64,000 nucleotides of DNA, taken from the NCBI GenBank assembly GCA_028274465.1, contig CM051455.1, forward strand, positions 134,450,096-134,514,095. Reading direction: 5' to 3'. This document shows positions 61,550 through 64,000 of the stretch, one piece after another; position 1 is the first letter of the stretch; each line of letters starts with the position of its first letter. Source of the DNA: Plantago ovata. Its lineage: Eukaryota; Streptophyta; Magnoliopsida; Lamiales; Plantaginaceae. A model generated the notes under the pieces. That model saw only the letters and a list, made by a program, of their open reading frames with translations, searched no databases and was not told the DNA's origin. Made by a program: the position numbers and the translations under genes.

Positions 61550-63923
61550 ATGGATGATTCCACCACCGCCCCCGAGACCGACTTACAGCCAGTAACCCCG
61601 GCGGGCCGCCTCTTCCTTCAGCCGCTAACCGACCAAATAATCAACTGCGCCATTTCCTGCCACAACCAATTCGACATCTCCACCCTCCGCACCCAACTCC
61701 AATCCTCCTTATTCGTCACCCAACCCCGTTTCCGCAGCCTCATCGTTCGCGACCCTTCCACCGGGCGCGAATTCTGGCGCCAAACTCAAGTCAACGTTGA
61801 CCGCCACCTCATCATCCGTCACCACCCCCTCCCCGCCAGCGATGACCCCGTCAACGACTACATCGCTGATTTAACCGTGTCTTCGCCTCTCCCGTTCGAC
61901 AAGCCTTTGTGGGAGATTCATGTTCTCGTGGCGCACAACACTGCCGTTGTTCGGCTTCATCACGCGCTTGGGGACGGCGTTTCGCTGATGTCGGGGCTTC
62001 TGTCGTTCTGCAGGAGAGTCGGGGACCCGGAGGAGGCGCCGGTGGCGGGAGGGGTGGAGGCGAGGAGGAGGAGGAGGAGGTGGAGTTTGAGGGTGGTGTG
62101 GTATACGTTGGTTTACGTTTTCGAGTTTTTGTTGAGGTTGATGTGGAGGAGGGATGAGAGGACGGTGTTGAGTGGCGGAGACGGGGTGGAGCTGTGGCCG
62201 AGGAGGTTGGCCACCGCGAGGTTTCGGATCGAGGATATGAAGATTGTTAAGGGAGCTGTTCCTGGTGCGGTAAGGACTTGAATAGTTTCATTTCGTTTAA
62301 ATTTTCGAATCTTTCCTGGATTTATCGAGTTTGAGTTGGTGCTTGGCAGACGAGTAGAACAAAATGGGATTAGGCCACTTTAGATGAAGTAGCATTTTGC
62401 GATGACACTAGCTCATGTAATGTAATGTGTTGTATTGATGTTCTTTGATGTGCTTCTTGGACTGCATTAATTAGTTTCATTTCATTTAAACGTTCGAATG
62501 TGTGAAATCGATAAATTTAGTGATACAAATCTAGCTAGCGCAAAATATCTGTTTGTTGATTAAGGAACTAGATTTTGAGTGTATTAATTAGGTGTCTTTG
62601 TATTGTTCTTTGTGGATTTATCGAGTTCAGACGTCTATGTGCAATTGAATGGTGCTTGGCAGATCAGTCAGTAGAACTGAATGGAATTAGGCCAATTTAG
62701 ATGAAGTGGCATCCTGCGATAAAATTGCATGTAATGTGTTGGCGTCATGTTCTTTGATGTGGTTCTTGATCAAATTAGTAGCTTCGAACTATGGAAAAGG
62801 ATTGTCATCTGGACTGCGTTAGTCTTGCTTTTGAGTGTATCATGATATGCTTGAATAGATATTGATGCAAATGAAACGATTCTGATCATGGTTGATGGAT
62901 ATTTGCAGACCATCAATGATGTTCTATTTGGGGTGCTTTCCAGTGGTCTTTCAAGATACTTGGAGCTTAGATCATCTGAAGGTAATCAGTCTTAGTTTTC
63001 TACCTGTAATGATTAATGGTAGATTGATTTTCAGGTTATTATCACCATGCTATGTACTGAACTGGATGAACTGATTCATCTAGCTATACGAGAGGGACTT
63101 CAACTCACAGGCGTGGCGCTTATGAGTTTAAGAAGAGAAGCTGGTCCCCAGGTCCATATTTGAGTCAAAATAATAAAATACTACTAAACTTATTTTTGTT
63201 CATTTCAATTTCATTTCCAAGTTGAAGTAAGTCTGCTGTTCAATTCAGGATACATCGAAGCTGATGAATGGCAATTCTGGAACAAGGTGGGGCAACCAAA
63301 TTGGGATTGTTTTGTTACCTATTTATTATCACAGACTTAGTTCTGATCCACTCCAATTTGTGAAACGAGCAAAGGAAATGATGGACAGGAAAAAGCTTTC
63401 GCTTGAAGGCCTCTGCTCATACAAAGTAGGGAACTTGATCATGTCTGTTTTTGGTCCAAAGGTGAAGTTTCGGGTACAAAATTATTAACAGGATAATAGC
63501 TTGTTTGTTTCATGTAAAATGAGCTAACTTGATCTAACATGTACTTCTGTAGCTTGCTAGTGTTGCCAATCACCGCATTCTTTGCAACACAAGCTTTACA
63601 ATCTCAAACATTATCGGTCCTCGGGAAGAGATGACCTTTGCAGGCAACCCAGTGAAGCACCTGACAACAACTTCAAGCGGCCTGCCTCATGTAAAATTCT
63701 TGAGTGACACGGTTTGTTTTTTGTTACCTTTTGTCAAGCAATTTATTGAATATATTCATGCTGTATTCAGGCGATCACGATGCATATGGTCAGCTATGCT
63801 GGAGAGGCCAATCTGCAAATCCTTGTGGCGAAAGACATAATTCCGGACCCGAAAGTTGTAGCCCATTGTCTCGAAGATGCTTTACTTGAGTTGAAGTTAG
63901 CTGCAGAATCTGCAAGAAATTAA
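61550..63923 (+). CDS. WSD1-like wax ester synthase/diacylglycerol O-acyltransferase
   Basis: Six exons: 61550-62269, 62909-62981, 63084-63151, 63249-63461, 63553-63690 and 63771-63923. All are GT-AG with consistent phases (0,1,0,0,0), giving 454 aa. The active-site motif HHALGDG is at residues 137-143 (HHxxxDG, catalytic His for acyl transfer from acyl-CoA to alcohol or diacylglycerol). DKPLWEIHVL lies just before it, as in WS/DGAT proteins. A Trp/Arg/Leu-rich hydrophobic stretch (about 178-196) may anchor it in the ER membrane. The C-terminal WS/DGAT domain includes INDVLFGVLSSGLSRYL, GNQIGIVLLPI, NIIGPREEMTFAG and a closing VAKDIIPDP. Arabidopsis WSD1 makes stem wax esters; substrate preference here is unknown. 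Exon 1 is strongly GC-rich. The 3'UTR runs towards the right edge. Confidence 0.93.
62283..62775 (+). repeat. Internal duplication in intron 1 of the WSD1-like gene
   Basis: 62310-62460 and 62615-62770 share GGATTTATCGAGTT, GGTGCTTGGCAGA, GGATTAGGCCACTTTAGATG (second copy GGAATTAGGCCAATTTAGATG) and GTTCTTTGATGTG in the same order. AGTTTCATTTC(G/A)TTTAAA occurs at 62283 and 62474. Confidence 0.7.
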
Positions 63924-64000
63924 AATCTTAGTTAAAGACTAGTGTTGAATGATCTTGAAACTGGATTCTTTACTGCTAGCAGCTAGCTAGCCACAATAGA

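Overview
This is plant nuclear DNA: AT-rich, with introns of ordinary GT-AG type and families typical of plants (WS/DGAT acyltransferase, PUB25/26 U-box ligase, bHLH95-type factor, MBR/RHG1A-like RING-H2 ligase). It carries a dense layer of plant transposable elements. The gene families point to a eudicot; the species cannot be told from the sequence alone.

Layout. 1-2100: decayed repeats. 2170-7900: a six-exon RING-H2 E3 ligase gene (+). 8170-10180: MITEs and two LINE 3' ends. 10424-12900: a three-exon bHLH gene (+). 13700-30000: a transposon block with a 287-bp retro-insertion, a truncated Copia 3' end, a hAT MITE, a solo LTR, a LINE fragment, two CACTA elements and a Stowaway MITE. 30668-32410: a Mutator-like element (MULE) with an array of palindromes, a LINE fragment containing another LINE insertion, and a broken WRKY exon. 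35229-36479: an intronless PUB25/26-type U-box gene (-). 38400-52250: a SINE, MITEs, hAT elements, a Copia gag interrupted by a hAT, the second palindrome-bearing MULE, and a fold-back MITE interrupted by a hAT. 54418-55172: a small three-exon gene I do not recognise. 56517-56696: a possible Pol III ncRNA unit. 57767-60384: a young Copia deletion derivative with both LTRs (-). 61550-63923: a six-exon WSD1-like wax ester synthase/diacylglycerol acyltransferase gene (+).

The host genes do not form a pathway. Two are ubiquitin ligases, one is a transcription factor and one is a lipid acyltransferase. Exon junctions of the RING, bHLH, WSD1-like and small 96-aa genes were checked for phase by hand and each gives one uninterrupted reading frame. 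Most transposon boundaries are supported by target-site duplications (TSDs) read directly from the sequence.

Most unusual: (1) two MULE-type elements whose centres are arrays of short perfect palindromes, with the same layout but different palindrome sequences; (2) a USE+TATA+oligo-T unit enclosing a strongly self-complementary RNA of about 113 nt; (3) the unrecognised 96-aa three-exon gene; (4) tRNA-like A/B-box modules inside DNA transposons.
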